DNA from: Hawksworthiomyces lignivorus
Lineage: Eukaryota > Ascomycota > Sordariomycetes > Ophiostomatales > Ophiostomataceae
DNA length: 64,000 nt
Direction of reading: 5' to 3'
Assembly: GCA_002917075.1 (NCBI GenBank)
Contig: NTMA01000082.1
Location: 62,001-126,000 of the forward strand
The position numbers and the translations under genes were made by a program. The notes beneath the pieces are model-generated. The model saw nothing but the letters and a program-made list of their open reading frames with translations, was not told the origin of the DNA and did not search any database. Shown here piece by piece: positions 36,070 to 48,944 of this stretch (its first letter is position 1; each line of letters opens with the position of its first letter).

Positions 36070-36617
36070 AAAGGAAACCCGAATTTCCGCAGACGATGAA
36101 AATAGGAGCACATGATATACGTAATGCACATGTTTTGGATACCAGCATAGAGTAACGAGAAGACTTGAGGAGACGAACACATTCTTTTCTATTTAATCAG
36201 ATGAGCACACATTCTACGAGCAAATTAATAGACAATCTTTTTTTTTTTTTTTTTTTTTTTTGAACAAAAGAGGATTGAAAACAAGGAAAGTTCCTCTGGA
36301 ATTTGATTCAAAGAGTAATTAGAGGTAACGAGTGGATAAGAAAGCAAGGTACGAGTACAGCTTGGCTTGAAAAATGCTACATAACACCAGACAATGCAAA
36401 CCGATACCCAATTAATGCCCCAAGAAATAATAGAAAGACATAAGAACAGAGACGACAAGGAAAGTTATAGATACCGTACACCCCTGGTTAAAAGAAAAGA
36501 CAAAGGAAATAAAATATTTTGAAAATAGGACAAGTGAGAATATAGAAAATCATGGCCATCTACTCATGCTTGTTATTCATCCGGCTGCTGGCCGGCGACC
36601 TTTAGGAAGCACCGTGT
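36070..36617. other. Intergenic region between convergent MIOX and coiled-coil genes
   Basis: AT-rich 3' flanks of two convergent genes, including a run of about 22 T near 36238-36260. No gene is seen. Confidence 0.5.
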
Positions 36618-38628
36618 TCAGCCAACCACGGACACGTCCTCGCCACCTCCCATCAGTAAAAAAGATTTGGTGGGATGCGGCATGGACGGGATAGACATCG
36701 TGCGTGCGCGCTTCGTGTTGGAACGCGGACCGTTACGTGCCGCGTAGACTTCCCTCAGAGCAAGGTTTGCCTGCGCCTTGGTGACGACCAGACCTTGCGT
36801 GATAGGCTGCTGTTCGCCATTCTCGACAACTACCATGCTGGGCCATACGACCAGAAGAATGTCACCTGGGTCCATCTCAGACTCGCTGTCGCTGCTCGAT
36901 GCTTCGTCGCCGTTCTCATATTCGTCATCGATGGCTGTGTCTGCATCCGTCGCGGCACCGCCTCCCTCGGCATCAAGGCTTGCGTCACCAGCCCCGGCGT
37001 CGCCGCCTTGTGCTGCACCATCTTTGGCACCCTCTTCAGGTGTGCCGTCGTCAACAGGTGCTCCATCCCCTGGCGTACTGTCGCCTTCCGTCGCGGTCTG
37101 TTCCGTTGCCGCTGCGTCAGCTGGGCCGTCCGCATCTGCCGTCTTTCCAGGCGGCACTGAACCGCCGCGAGTGGCGCTGGTACCGCGGCTGCTGGCGCTG
37201 CTGGTTCCTGTTCGCGGAGAACCTCTCCGGCCTTCAAATTCGGGCAGAGGCAGCGCCTGCCAGTCGAATTCGTCATATGGAGGGCCGAAATAGGGCTCGA
37301 TCTTCATCTTGGCTCCCTGGATTTTCTGCCACTCCGTGCAAGCTAAGGCGCAGGCGTTGCCCAAGCCCGTGCAGAATGTGTCATACGGCAATGCACCCAG
37401 AAGATGCTGCACTGCCCACGATACCTCTCGTACGACATGCTGCACCCGGTGCTTGGCACTAATGCGCTGGACTTCCGGAAGCGTGGCCAGTAGAGTGGAG
37501 CGGATGTGTTCCTCCTTGGTCGGGTTCTCGAATTCGACTTCGTGAAGCAATTTTGTAAGATCGACGTCGTTTTCAATCAGATAGAAGGGGCGGAATATGT
37601 GCTTGTGCAAAGTTCTGGACAGGATGGATAGGACAGACGCAATTCGCATGGCCTTGGCGACGGGTGAGTTAGACTGAGGAAGTGGGATTTGTGTAGGTCC
37701 TCTCAGTGCGTCGGCGTTGCGAATGTTGTTCCAGCATGAAGCATCGTTCAGGACCTTTTCTTCTAAGTCTTGACGGAAAGACCCTTCGACGAGATCGAAG
37801 AGCTTAGTCCAGATGGTATCCAAGATTTTCACGCTGGAGAAGTTAGCTTTGAGAGAGAAATGAAAAGACAGGGGAGCTTGATTGACAATATACTTACTAG
37901 ATGTCTTCAGGGTCTTCTCGCAACACAATCCGGTAGCTATCAAGCTCGGTCAGGCGCGAGGACTTGGCGGACAATTCGGTCTGAGTCTGGCATAAATTCT
38001 CTTTGAGGCTGTCTTTTTCTTTGGTAGTTTCTTGTAGACGGCTCTCGGTGGTCTCCAGATCTGCCTTGGTCTTTGCCAGCTCTGTTTCACGCTGCGACAG
38101 CGAGACTTGAAGTGCGGCGTTCTCTTGGGCAGCAACTTCAGAGAGACGCTTCTGCTCGTCGAGCCGAGATGTGACCTGGCCCAGCTCCTCCTCAAGAGAT
38201 TGCCTCAAAGTGCGGAGCTCGTCGAGCTCTGTATTTGCAGTAGCGAGATTGGCTTCCAACGTTTCTTTGGCGCTGATTGTGTCTGCCAGCTCTGTTTTTG
38301 TATCTGTGAGCTCGCCGTCCAGCTTATCCCGTGCCTCTGTCATGTCGGCCAGCTCTTGGACCTTTCCGGCTAGCTCTTCCTCGAGTGCGTTTTTGGCGTC
38401 CTGAAGCTTTGCTTGGGCGTCTTCAAGCTCTCTGCGGAATTCCCAGTACTGCTCGAAAACGTTGCGGTTTGTGCTGATGAGTTCGGCGTTCTTTTTCCGG
38501 AGGAGCATAACCTCATTGAAAATGCCAGCGAGGAGGTTATAGTTGTTATCGGCAGCTATGGTTTTGATAGCGCCCACCAGGCCATCGACGACCTGGGTTG
38601 GGTCAGCGGCGTCGACCTCGACGGCCAT
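36618..38628 (-). CDS. Coiled-coil protein of unknown function with acidic C-terminal region
   Basis: Exons on the minus strand are 38628-37898 and 37833-36618 (intron 64 nt), giving 648 residues. Residues about 45-240 form a long coiled coil rich in Glu/Lys/Leu/Ala heptads (LEDAQAKLQDAKNALEEEL and similar). Residues 240-430 are helical and hydrophobic-patterned (ILDTIWTKLFDLVEG, REVSWAVQHLLGALPYDTF). They are followed by about 120 residues of Ala/Gly/Asp/Glu low complexity and a conserved-looking end (ILLVVWPSMVVVENGEQQPI). There is no signal peptide or membrane helix. I do not recognise a named family. A scaffold or cytoskeletal role would be a guess. Confidence 0.82.
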
Positions 38629-40826
38629 CTTATAAGGTTTGAACAAGAAGAGAGTGCACTGGAGAAATATTAAATAAGATTTTTTGCTCAGTGTAAGGGT
38701 TGAGGAAAGGTAAGATGAGAATAGTATCGCAGTAGAAAATGTTTTGTTGACTATGATGTTCTTGTCAAGAGGCTCCTTCATGTCCGCGATGATGTGCTCT
38801 TTTATACATCATGTCAACAGAGCATATGGATGCCCAACAGGCACATAAGATATATTCATCGTGTGCGGCAGTGCTGTCCCAAGAGATAGCCGCCTTGTGA
38901 GATACCCGTCTTTCCGCAGTGATTTGGCTAGGGGGGCAGGGATGTGGAGCCGAGAAGCTGAAGCTGTCTCCTTCTGTCACGTTCGACTGCCCTCTCTTCT
39001 TTTGGCTGCTTGACCGGACGATCAAATCATAACCCGAACAAAACAAAGGCACCAAATCAACAAGTCGCCGTATTCACAGACTCGCAAATAGAAGCAAAAA
39101 TCAGGGCGCGCCCTACTCTAGAGTACCCATCCGTTGCCTAGAGAATATGGTACAGGCGATCCAGGTGGACATGGCTCCACCGCTGCCACCTTTCTCTTTT
39201 GCCTGCATGAGCCCAACGGGACGCTCGATGCGGTACGATGAACTGGTAGTGGATGGTGCCGTGCCGTGGCGACATAAGGTTGCACAAGAGGAACGCAAAT
39301 TCGAGAGGCTGGATGTGCGAGCTGTGTGCTATCCGTTGTACACGGTACGTTGCTTGCTGTATCTTGTAGGCCGTATATCGTGTGCGGGCTGCTGTGGTCA
39401 TTTGGCAGTCTTGGAAAGGTAAAGCAAAGTAGGTAATCTGCTTTTTTTGCTTGTGGACGGTCATCCGTGGATCTACGTGGCCATGCTGGGAGCCGTTCGC
39501 GATGCAGCCGTTGCCCAACACGCTGGTCACGGATGGAGGGGACCCACTACGAGAGAGCCCCTAACCGGTTCGTTCCTGCCCATTGATTGCTATTTGTGTT
39601 CTTGCCTTGTTGACTCAATTCGATTGGAAAGAGTATCGTAATTTATTGATAAAGGGGAAGGAAGGGACAAAAGCCGAACAGTAAAGGAAAGTATCAAGGT
39701 ACCCGCGCGCTTGTGTTGGCCAAAAAGCGGGAAGGTGCTGGTCCCTCAGCCATCCATTCTCACCTAATGCGCCTTGAAGCGTGACCTCGCATTTTTGTGC
39801 CTAAGACGCACACACAGCTCAACAAGGAGGGAATATTATTCCCTTTACACCTGCTATCGCAAAATACAAATTAAAAAGCACATGAAAATAATTCTAAAAA
39901 ATAATTAAAAATAATTACGACGATACACGAGATAAGCCTCTTGAGGTCTAGGCAGTCTACTGTGGCAAGAAATGGGTCATTGGGATTTCTTGTTGACATT
40001 TGTTAGGCTCGAATTCGGCTTTCCCACCCCGATGCCAATCATCTCAGCCATTTGACAGGTCCCACGTTCTGCTGTGCTGTGTTTACGACTTGCCTTCAAC
40101 TTGTGACTCAATCCCAACGCTGCCCTTTTCTTCTCTCGTGCTTCTATTTGGGTGTGGAATGATATTGAAATCTGGCCTCAAATATTCTCTTCGTCATCTC
40201 TGTGCTGACACACACACAGCCATGCATCGTGATAGCAGGCCAACCACAAATACCGTCTTATCTTCTATTGTTGAGTATTGGGAGAGAGTTATGCATGTGC
40301 TTGTGATTTACGGCCTACAAACCTGTCAAGTTGTGTTTGTTGACCGACTCCAACATTGCCCAGGCACAGCAGATGCATGCCAACATACGTGACTGTTTTC
40401 AAAAATCCGTCTCCACAATGCATGCATAAGAAGACAGCTTTGTGAGTTTTGTGCTTGGGTTTCGAGCATCACTGCATTGATTGGAGTGGCGTACCAACAG
40501 TTTTCGGATGCTGTTTGTTCAATATGCACAATTCGGTCATCGAAATTGTATCGGGTGCACATGCCAACCAGGAACACGTCGGAAAAGGAGTCCTCGGAAG
40601 ATCAATAAGATTTGCATAGATACAGAAGAACGTTATATACAGTTATTAAATACACATCGCTGGACTGGGTCACATCTCATATATGAAGCATGGCAAAGAA
40701 AACATGAGCCGTCCTAGTAGGCCCGTTGTCGCCTCTCCTCCCTTTTGGTTCCATATTTTCGTCTTCGTTCTCATACGTCTCTGGCGACTGTCTCTCACAA
40801 CAAGAGTTCCTGTGGTCTCCTCCCTC
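38629..40826. other. Gene-poor intergenic stretch
   Basis: About 2.2 kb between the promoter of the coiled-coil gene and the 3' end of the monooxygenase gene. Open frames lack domains. An A/T-rich patch lies near 39880-39920. Confidence 0.45.
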
Positions 40827-42807
40827 TTACAGGCGGTATGACCGCGGACGGTTGCTGTCCGCAGGTTCCTCCTCCTTTTTGCTGCCGCCGCTCCAGTCGA
40901 CGGCGTTGCGCGACTGGATGCTGCCGCTCTTGGTAAGCAGCTTGCGGCGACCAGCCGTGGACAGCGGTGCGCCGTCGTCAACCTCGCGGATGTAGTAGGC
41001 CCAGTCGGCGGTGTCGTCAAGCTCTGTCTGGGAGTAGCCGTTGCCGAGCCAGGCAAAGCGGTTGCCGGCGTAGGTGATGTCGAAGTCGTCGAAGCGCAGC
41101 TCCTTGACGGCCTCGATGTAGTGCAGAGTGCTACCGGGCCACAGAGCAGTGATGGGCCCGTCGGGCCGCTGCTTGTACCAAGAGCGGCAGGGGTCAGACC
41201 AGACGGTGCGCTTCATGTAGAACTCCTTGAATTCGACAAAGTCGCGCACGGCCACCTCGCTGGGCGAGAAGGTGGCAATGTTGGTTGTCTGGTAGCGGTC
41301 AATCAATTGGCACATCCAGTCGGCCTGGGCCTCGATGGCCGACAGCACGGGTCCGTTGCCGATGGGGCAGTTGGGGCCCAGGAAGACTAGGTAGTTGGGC
41401 ACACCGGCGGCCGCTACACCTAGGTAAGATGCCGGGTCTACCGCCCACTTGTCCTGCAGGTTCTCGCCTGTCGGCGTGACCACGGGGAAGCGCGGGCGGA
41501 ACGACGTGTCAAAGCCCGTGGCGCAGATCAGCACGTCCACGGGGTACTCCTTGCCGTTGTCGCACAGGCAGCCCTTCTCGGTGACGGCGCTGATCTCACC
41601 GTACACGACCTCGACGTTGGGCTTGGTCAGCGACTCGAGGTAGTTGACGCCGGGCGTCAGGCGCCGGCAGCCCACGCTCCAGTCGGGGATCAGCTTGGAC
41701 GCCAGGAAGTCGTTGTTCAGCTTCTCTTTCATCTGCTGGGTCATGTACTCGTGCGTGTCGTCGTTGATCTTGGACTTCTTGAGGAAGATGCCGAACTGGC
41801 CGTTCAGGCCCGTTTCGATCTCCTTGCGGTACGCGAGCAGAGCGCCGGGCTTGTTCACAAAGTCGGCGCGCTCTTGCGGTGAGTACACGTGCTGCTCCAG
41901 GCCCTGGACGGGCGAGACCCAGGTCGGCTCGCGGATAAATGTCGTCACCTTCTTGCACTTTTCGCGGATGGCAGGCAGCACCTGGATACCAGAGGAGCTG
42001 CATGCAGTTAGCTTCTCGTCTGCTACAGTATCTTACGCCGCAGCGAACTCGGAGATGTCGTGTGCTAGGCACTAAAACACGTACCCATTACCAATCAGAC
42101 CGACATGCTTGCCATCCAGGACGGTGTTGGGGTCCCAGTTGGCCGTGTGCAGGAGAGTGCCCTTGTACTTGTCCAGGCCGGGAATGGCGGGCCAGCGCCA
42201 GTTGTTGAGGATACCGGAGCCGTTGACGAGAATGTCGCAGTGGTCGCTGATAACGACGCCGTTGGCGGCATCCTTGATCTTGACGTCGTAGCCGCCGACC
42301 TTGCTGTCCCAGTATGCACCAATAACTTGGTGCTGCAGGCGCACATACTTGCGCAAGTCGTACTTGGTTGCAAAGTCCTCAAAGTACTGGAAGATCTCGC
42401 GCGCTGGCGGGTAGACGGAAGACCAGTCCAGCTTGGGCTCGAAGCTCCATGTGTAGTTGTGGGACGGAACATCACAGGCGCAGCTGAGAAGATGGTTAGA
42501 CAGACCGCCGCTTTGTTGCATTTCTATGTTTTGAAACGCAAATTAGGAATTAGTTGTCTCTGGTCCTGACTTACCCCGGATATCTGTTCTCGTACCACGT
42601 GCCAGCAACGGCAGGGTTCTTCTCGTAGACAGTCAGGCTGAAGTTCTTAAAGTGCTTCTGAAGCTTGTAGGCGAACAGAAGGCCAGAGGCACCGGCACCA
42701 ACGCAGATGATGCGAACATGGCGCTCGGTGTGAATTGGGCTCTCCAGACGCCGGGCGGCATCCCGGTTCTGGGGAGAAGCAACAGAGGGAATCAGCAAGT
42801 CAGCCAT
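40827..42807 (-). CDS. Baeyer-Villiger monooxygenase (flavin-dependent)
   Basis: Exons on the minus strand are 42807-42575, 42483-42085 and 41997-40827 (introns 91 and 87 nt), giving 600 residues. Type I BVMOs use FAD and NADPH to insert oxygen next to a ketone carbonyl, giving esters or lactones. The FAD Rossmann motif is CVGAGASG (GAGASG at 37-42). The NADPH motif GLIGNGSSGIQ spans intron 2. The BVMO fingerprint appears as YKGTLLHTANWD at residues 184-195 (Tyr for the usual first Phe), which separates it from ordinary FMOs. TWYENRYPGCACDVPSHNYTWSF and ICATGFDTSFRP also fit. There is no signal peptide. Upstream lie ALDH, ADH and SDR genes, all redox partners for a ketone or lactone route. 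The substrate is unknown; mycotoxin-pathway BVMOs are an alternative relation. Confidence 0.93.
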
Positions 42808-45221
42808 TGTATGGGAGATGCCGGATGCTATGAGAAGGAAAGAAGGTGACAACAAGTAAGGAGGAAGGGTATAGAGGAAGGAGAAAGAGAAGATGCAAAG
42901 GAAGAACTGGAGAATAGAACAAAAAAAAAGAAGCCTGAAGATGTTCAAGGTGGGCAAGCAAGCTTTCTATACTCGAAGCATGAAGGCGGCGAGCCTGTAT
43001 TGGGGTAAGCTCGGGTTAAGAGACCCGACCCCATGTTCTAAGCTACATAATATGGAGTGCATTTTTGGAGGAAATAAGAGACAATATCCTTTGTGCTACT
43101 GGTATATTTTCAAGACTGGACATAGCTCCTGCTAAGGTACGTATTCGTAGTGCATCGACTCGGTATCCTTGGCAAGCTTGCTTGTTGATCTGCACAAAGT
43201 TCCTTCGGATTGCACAAACATAGCGTATTGCGGAATAGAAGATGACCAACTCCTACGAACATGATTCACAAACGTCTTTCATTCTTCATCTGCAGATTGG
43301 GATAAACTTGCGTTATTGCATTCAGGCCCGCACTATTACGATCTCAAGAGCACGGGGCCTGAAGAAATAAAGCCAAAAAATAGAGTGCATCGGCAATAGA
43401 TGACAAATGGAAGGCATAGGAGAGTTATCAACAGCGGTCTAGTTCGAAATGCTCAAGGGAGTCGACTGATCAATGATTCAATGGCACCTAAACTCGACTG
43501 ATGAACATGTCAGGGAAGATGTGCCCATTTTTATTTTTACTTTTCATTCTATTTTTCGAGCTTTGGGACAGCTCGATTTCCGCTTTTTGGTCTATTTTAT
43601 GAGATAAGAAAGGCTGTATTGCAGGTCCAAGGGGTTGGGGGATGAAGAGGTCTCAGAGCGTTTGCAGAGGAAGTCGATCAAGTTGGACAGACAAGATTTA
43701 GCGTGGAACTTGACAAATGCAGCTGGGCTTTTTAGTTGATTCATCTGCCCCACGACTCCAACCGACGAGGACCCGGCATACCGACTCACTAGCCGGCGGC
43801 TTGGTGGTGAATCTCGCACCTACGAGTACAAGATACTTAGTGGAACAGAATAACAGAGTGCAGAAGCGTTGAGCAAGGGAAGGGGGTCTAGTGAATCATC
43901 CGGGGTGTCAATACGGAGAACTCCGCGTGCCACATGGATTCAGTCGCAAGAGTATCTCTCTTGCGACTCACCAGTACATTTACACGGTACAGACTACTTT
44001 GTACGAACAATTGTCCGCATGGGGAAACTTGCTAGTTTCGCTACTCTAGTTTCGACTTGCTTGGTCTAAGAGAGCACCTAACGAGTCAAGAAGCATGAGC
44101 TCATGTACTCCGGCCAATTGGCATATGCTATCACTGAAGACGACTCGCACATTACGACGCAGAGTGAAGTTGGAGTATGGTTGTATGATACGGCACTAAC
44201 TTGAAGAGGGCGGATGGGGTGGATGGAGTAGTCTAGTTCAAGAAGATTTGGGGAAAATGTGGGGAGAGGAGGATATTTGTGTGGAGAGCTCGGGAAACTT
44301 CAACCGCTTTTTTGGTTTTGAGGTAAATCAAAATCCGCTCGGCTAGACCACATGGCTGGGTGGGATTTAGATCCGGGTGTGGAGGACGCCCAAAGATGCG
44401 AGCCGCCTCTCGTCGGATACACGAATTGGCACATTTGCCACCTGGAGGCTGCCGTAGTTTTCTTGACAGTGTTCTTGTAAGGGACAAAGACAGAAGGCAA
44501 AAGCGGACATGCGGAGAAAAAGAGGAAATAAGAAAGGAAGAAAAGAAAATGAATGCATATTGTGATTTTCCAAAAGAAATGCAATGTAGTATGCAGCTCG
44601 TGTAGTCACTGATCCCCTGTGGAACGAACTGGATCACTGGCTGGCAGGCAGGCAGTGACTCGGTTAGTTCGAACAGACGGCGACGCGAGTCGAATCGAAT
44701 TCATTTGACCGCAAGTTGACAGGCATCAGTGAAATAATTTGCGTGGGCGGTGCTGGCAAAAAGAAACGTACGACATGTTCGATGATCTGTGGAGGATCAC
44801 GAACCTCGCCTTTCCTTTATTTAGCTTCTTCAACAAGAAGTAATAAAGATTCTCTATTATATAAGTATCTGAGAGGAGCAGCACGGACTGCTTGGCCGTG
44901 CCTTCGAATTGCGGAAATGAATCATTCTTCCGGATCGACGAGACACCCCAGCAGGCGAGCAGAGTACGGGGGGAGGGGTGTTCGTATGCAAAGTACAGCG
45001 TACTGCAAGGGATATGCACATGGAAGACAGCATGGCAGCTTTTTCTATTTCCCAAAAGTTCATCCGCCATTTATTTTTCACGTGGATTTGGGAGACTCTC
45101 TTAGGATGTGATCTTGCACTTTCGTAATTATTCATTTTGTTCTAAACTAGGCTACGCATGACGTAAAAAAAAATCCTTCTTCCCAGGAGCAAGCAACCAT
45201 CACGGGCTTCTCTCCTGTTGC
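42808..45221. other. Intergenic region: BVMO promoter and ALDH 3' flank
   Basis: About 2.4 kb with no supportable gene. It carries the word GTGAAGTTGGAGTATGG at 44164-44180, shared with the promoters of the neighbouring dehydrogenases. It also has two GAATCATT words (43472 on the minus strand, 44919) and a CGG-rich patch near 44208. Confidence 0.45.
44164..44180 (+). promoter_or_regulatory. Shared cluster motif, copy 1 (BVMO upstream region)
   Basis: GTGAAGTTGGAGTATGG lies about 1.36 kb upstream of the BVMO start codon. It shares 14 nt with copy 2 and 14 nt with copy 3. It is a candidate binding site for a cluster regulator; function is inferred from recurrence only. Confidence 0.4.
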
Positions 45222-46807
45222 CTAGTATGTCAGGTTGACGAACACCGTCTTGGGCTCCGTGAACATGCGCAGGGCGTTGATGGCGTTCTCGCGGCCGATG
45301 CCGCTCTCCTTGGTGCCGCCAAAGGGGGCGCACAGGAAGCACATGGACACGCAGTTGACGCCGACCATGCCGCTGTCGATCTCGGCGGACACGCGCATGG
45401 CGCGGTTGATGTCCTGGGTGAAGACGCCGGCCATGAGGCCAAAGTTGGTGTCGTTGGCCTTGGCGATGATCTCCTCCTCGGTCTTGAACTTGTTGAGCAC
45501 GGCGACGGGGCCGAAGATCTCCTGGCGCAGGATCTCGGCGTCGGGGCCGACGTTCTCGAAGACGGTCGGCTGCAGGTAGTAGCCCTTGTCGCCGATGCGG
45601 CTGCCGCCGACCAGTAGCTCGCCCTGCGACCGGCCGCGCTCGATGAAGCCCGACACGCGCTCGAACTGCGCCTTGTCGACCAGGGGCCCGATGACGGTGG
45701 CGGCGTCGTCCGGGTCGCCGACGGCCTTGGCCTTTTCTTCCATCAGCTTCTTGTAGCCGGCGACGAACTTGTCGTAGATGCCCTCCTGCACGTAGACGCG
45801 GCTCGCGGCGAAGCACACCTGGCCGGTGTTGGCCGTGATGCCGTTGGCGCACCAGTTGATGGCGTTCTCCAGGTTGGCGTCGTCGAAGACGACGGCCGGG
45901 CTCTTGCCGCCCAGCTCCAGCGTGATGCGCTTCAGGTTCGACTTGGCCGCCATCTCCTGGATCTTGCGGCCCGTGTTGGTCGAGCCCGTGAAGCTGATCT
46001 TGCGCACGCGCATGTGCGACGCCAGCAGCGCGCCCGTCGAGCCGTCGCCCGAGATCACCTGGAACACGCCCGGCGGGAAGCCCGCCTCCTTGATCAGCGC
46101 GCCCAGCGCCAGCGCGCTGAACGGCGTCTTCTCCGACGGCTTCAGGATGAAGCAGTTGCCCGTCGCCAGCGCGGGGCCCGCCTTCATGCCCACGTTGCCC
46201 AGCGGGCCGTTCCACGGGATGATGCCCGCCGTCACGCCCAGCGGCTCGTTGCGGATTATCTTGAGGAAGCCGTCGTCCTGCGGGTAGGTCTCGCCCGCAA
46301 ATTTGTCGATCCAGCCGGCGTAGTAGCGCAGGCCCTCGGCGCACAGGTTGACCTCGAACGAGCCGAAGCTGCCAAACGGCGCGCCCAGGCTGACCCGCGT
46401 CAGCTCCGCCAGCGCCAGGCCGTTGGCCTCGATCAGGTCCGCCAGCTTCAGCATCAGGTCGCGGCGCTCGCGGGGATTCACCTTGCGCCAGGCGGGAAAC
46501 GCGGCTTCGGCGGCGTTGACGGCCGCCTCGACATCCTCCTCGCCGGCGAGGGCGACATCGTCGGCAATGAGAGAGCCGTCCTTGGGATTGTGGATAACGA
46601 GCTTCTTTGGGCTCTTGGATTCGACATACTGTTTTGGTGAATTGTCAGCATCACAAATCAGGAGATCGGCTATGTTTACAGCTCGCTCTTCGTCGTGTAT
46701 ACCTCGTTGTTGATGAACAGCAGCTTAGGAACGTTGGTCTTGCTGTGCTCGATCTTGTAGTGGTTTGAACCCGTTGGGACCTTAAGGGAAGGGCCGAGTG
46801 ACGCCAT
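45222..46807 (-). CDS. Aldehyde dehydrogenase (NAD(P)+)
   Basis: Exons on the minus strand are 46807-46703 and 46628-45222 (intron 74 nt), giving 503 residues, the usual ALDH length. It oxidises aldehydes to acids. The catalytic Cys307 is in NTGQVCFAASR and the general base Glu273 in LELGGKSP. The cofactor region has IPWNGPLGN, LKPSEKTPFSAL and FTGSTNTGRKI. The C-terminal EIFGPVAVLNKF and PFGGTKESGIGRENA are typical. No targeting signal is seen, so it is probably cytosolic. The first exon encodes MASLGPSLKVPTG, and the ATG at 46807 is the first in frame. It is divergent from the zinc ADH and next to the BVMO. In a ketone-degrading route it would oxidise the final aldehyde. Confidence 0.94.
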
Positions 46808-47437
46808 GTTGAAAGTGAGGATATTGTCTAACTAGCGATGCAGTGTTTTGATTTGCGTCACCTAGGTTGACATCTGTGAAATAGGGAAACGGGAGGGGAT
46901 AGCTAATAAAAGGCCAGATGCGGTTTTAAAGTTGTTACGACTAAGAGAACCTCTCCTTGGCCATAAAGTGGCCGAGATATCAGTTGACAGACATTAGCAC
47001 TAGCATTCCTATACGTAGGCGTAGTCAGGGACGGTAACACTCTGGAGGAACGAGACAGCGGTTGACTTCATGCTCAACACAGCCCTCAAGAGAATCTAGA
47101 CAGCCGTGAACTACCCGAACTTTACGTCTAATATCCTAACGCCGTCACTTATTGGCAATTGAGTCTCGGGTGGATGGGATAGACAATGATTTCTCATCTT
47201 AGAGTGGAATAGTTGCTCTTGGAGGGGCAGTTGAAGAAGAGCCGATAAATGCCACACCTTGGGGCAGGAAAAAGAGAACAGAGATGGCGGGGGAAAGGTT
47301 GGGGAACGATGTAGTGCAGTGAAGGGAAAGGATAAATGAACCAGGCTGCCTTGGAATACTGAGTACACGTTGTAATACGAATACGCATCTCGACTCGTCT
47401 TAAGCCAGGGCCATCCACGCGGGGCGGGTGGGTGTAA

Positions 47438-47451
47438 GTGAAGTTGGAGTA
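47438..47451 (+). promoter_or_regulatory. Shared cluster motif, copy 2 (ALDH/ADH divergent promoter)
   Basis: GTGAAGTTGGAGTA lies 630 nt upstream of the ALDH start and about 1.5 kb upstream of the ADH start. It has the same orientation as copies 1 and 3. Confidence 0.4.
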
Positions 47452-47697
47452 CATGACAGTGCAGACTATTCTCCTCTCCCTCCACTACAGTAAGGAATCA
47501 TTATGCGGGGTGCAATGGTGTGGGTGGAGTCAGCGTAGAATCATTGGTGTGCAAGCAACTGAATCATCACTCTACAGGAGATGCAGGGGTGGGTATTGAT
47601 TTCCGATTGCACTATACTAGATTAGATCACTAGTTTGGGGAAGCCAAGCAGCTAGCCAAGTCCTGACTCTCTCTCCAACAGTGTACCGGCTGTGAAG

Positions 47698-47706
47698 TAC
47701 GGAGTA
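47698..47706 (+). repeat. TACGGAGTA word, copy 4
   Basis: An exact copy within the ALDH/ADH divergent promoter, 49 nt from the next copy. Confidence 0.6.
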
Positions 47707-47755
47707 GAGAACAGAGAACCCTCGTGGATAGAAGAAACAATGAATTACGACGTAC

Positions 47756-47764
47756 TACGGAGTA
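47756..47764 (+). repeat. TACGGAGTA word, copy 5
   Basis: An exact copy in the same promoter, followed by a related TATGGAGTAG. It makes a local cluster with copy 4. Confidence 0.6.
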
Positions 47765-48791
47765 ACTCTATGGAGTAGACCTGTTACTAAATTGATAGTT
47801 ATGAGGAGAGGAGAGGACCCGGACAAAAATGCAAAACATTATCTCATCTAAGGAAACGAAAACATATCAAGAGCAGACGCTATGCAATAGAAGAACATGA
47901 ATACCCTGGATGGCAGCGTGGGAAGTCGAAAGATAAGATGGCATCGACACGTCTTATCCGCCCAGGAGGAAGATATCTACGTTCCACTGCTTTCCCTCTT
48001 GACATCTGGGAGAAGTAATAAACTTCAGCCTTGAGCATTCTATGGGGGACTTATTCGTCCTGCAGCTAGTGATTCATCCACCTGTCAAGCATGTTTATTC
48101 CTATTCCATGCAATAGAATTCTGGTTCTCGGGTGCGAGATTTAGGATCTCCATCGCAAATTCTGGTGGATGGAAGGCACTGGGAACAGAATGATTCTCAA
48201 ACCGCATTCTGTTTCGATCTTTTGACGACTGCCACAGCGTCGCTGACTCGCACTGCCTTTGGTTCATTACGCAAAAGGGCATCTCGTTGCTGGAAGCTGG
48301 TGGTTAGGTGTGTCCCTTGACGTAAGACTATCTTATTAAACACAGCCAAAGCATCCATTCGTTCCTGGACTAAACCGGAAGATCCAAGCCTGTTGCTTCT
48401 TGGTCTCAACAGAGCAGACAAGCCAAGTACTTACTAGACCCACAAGATTGCTCTCTGAACCAACGAGAATCATCTCTCTCTTCACGGAGGTGACAGTAAA
48501 GGAATAGGGCATCCGAAAAAAAATGCGGGGGAGGGCAGAGAACGCTCCATGGGGAAGAGCAGACTCCGTGAGGCACTATTGCAGATAGAAAAACTAACAG
48601 CCCCGGATGTTCTTGGGTACGAGTCTCGGGTACGTAAAGCCAACAGATACGCTCCGTAGAGGAATAGAAAGTAAGGGGAGGAGGGTAAACATGTCAGTCT
48701 CGTGGTAGAACTTGGGCTGCTAGCGAGAATAGTTTGAGTCCATCAACTCTGGAAGCTGTCCAAACTATTTCCTACCTTGGCATTTGGTTCT

Positions 48792-48797
48792 TATATA
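48792..48797 (+). promoter_or_regulatory. TATA box of the zinc ADH gene
   Basis: TATATA lies about 150 nt upstream of the ADH start codon. Confidence 0.4.
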
Positions 48798-48944
48798 GAT
48801 TCCCCTCCCAGGTTTATCCCTAGTCCGTGAGGTCAAACGGGTTCTCATTTATCTTGTCACTTACTGTTGTGTGAATATACAAACAAGCCAATCAATTCAA
48901 TTGCGGTCATTTATTTTGTTTAGCTAGACAACAAGGTATCAAAC

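Larger units (their letters stand above)
46808..48944. other. Divergent promoter between ALDH and zinc ADH
   Basis: About 2.1 kb between start codons facing apart. It holds the shared cluster motif at 47438-47451 beside a GGGGCGGGTGGG patch, three GAATCATT words, two TACGGAGTA words and a TATATA box at 48792. No gene is seen. Confidence 0.5.
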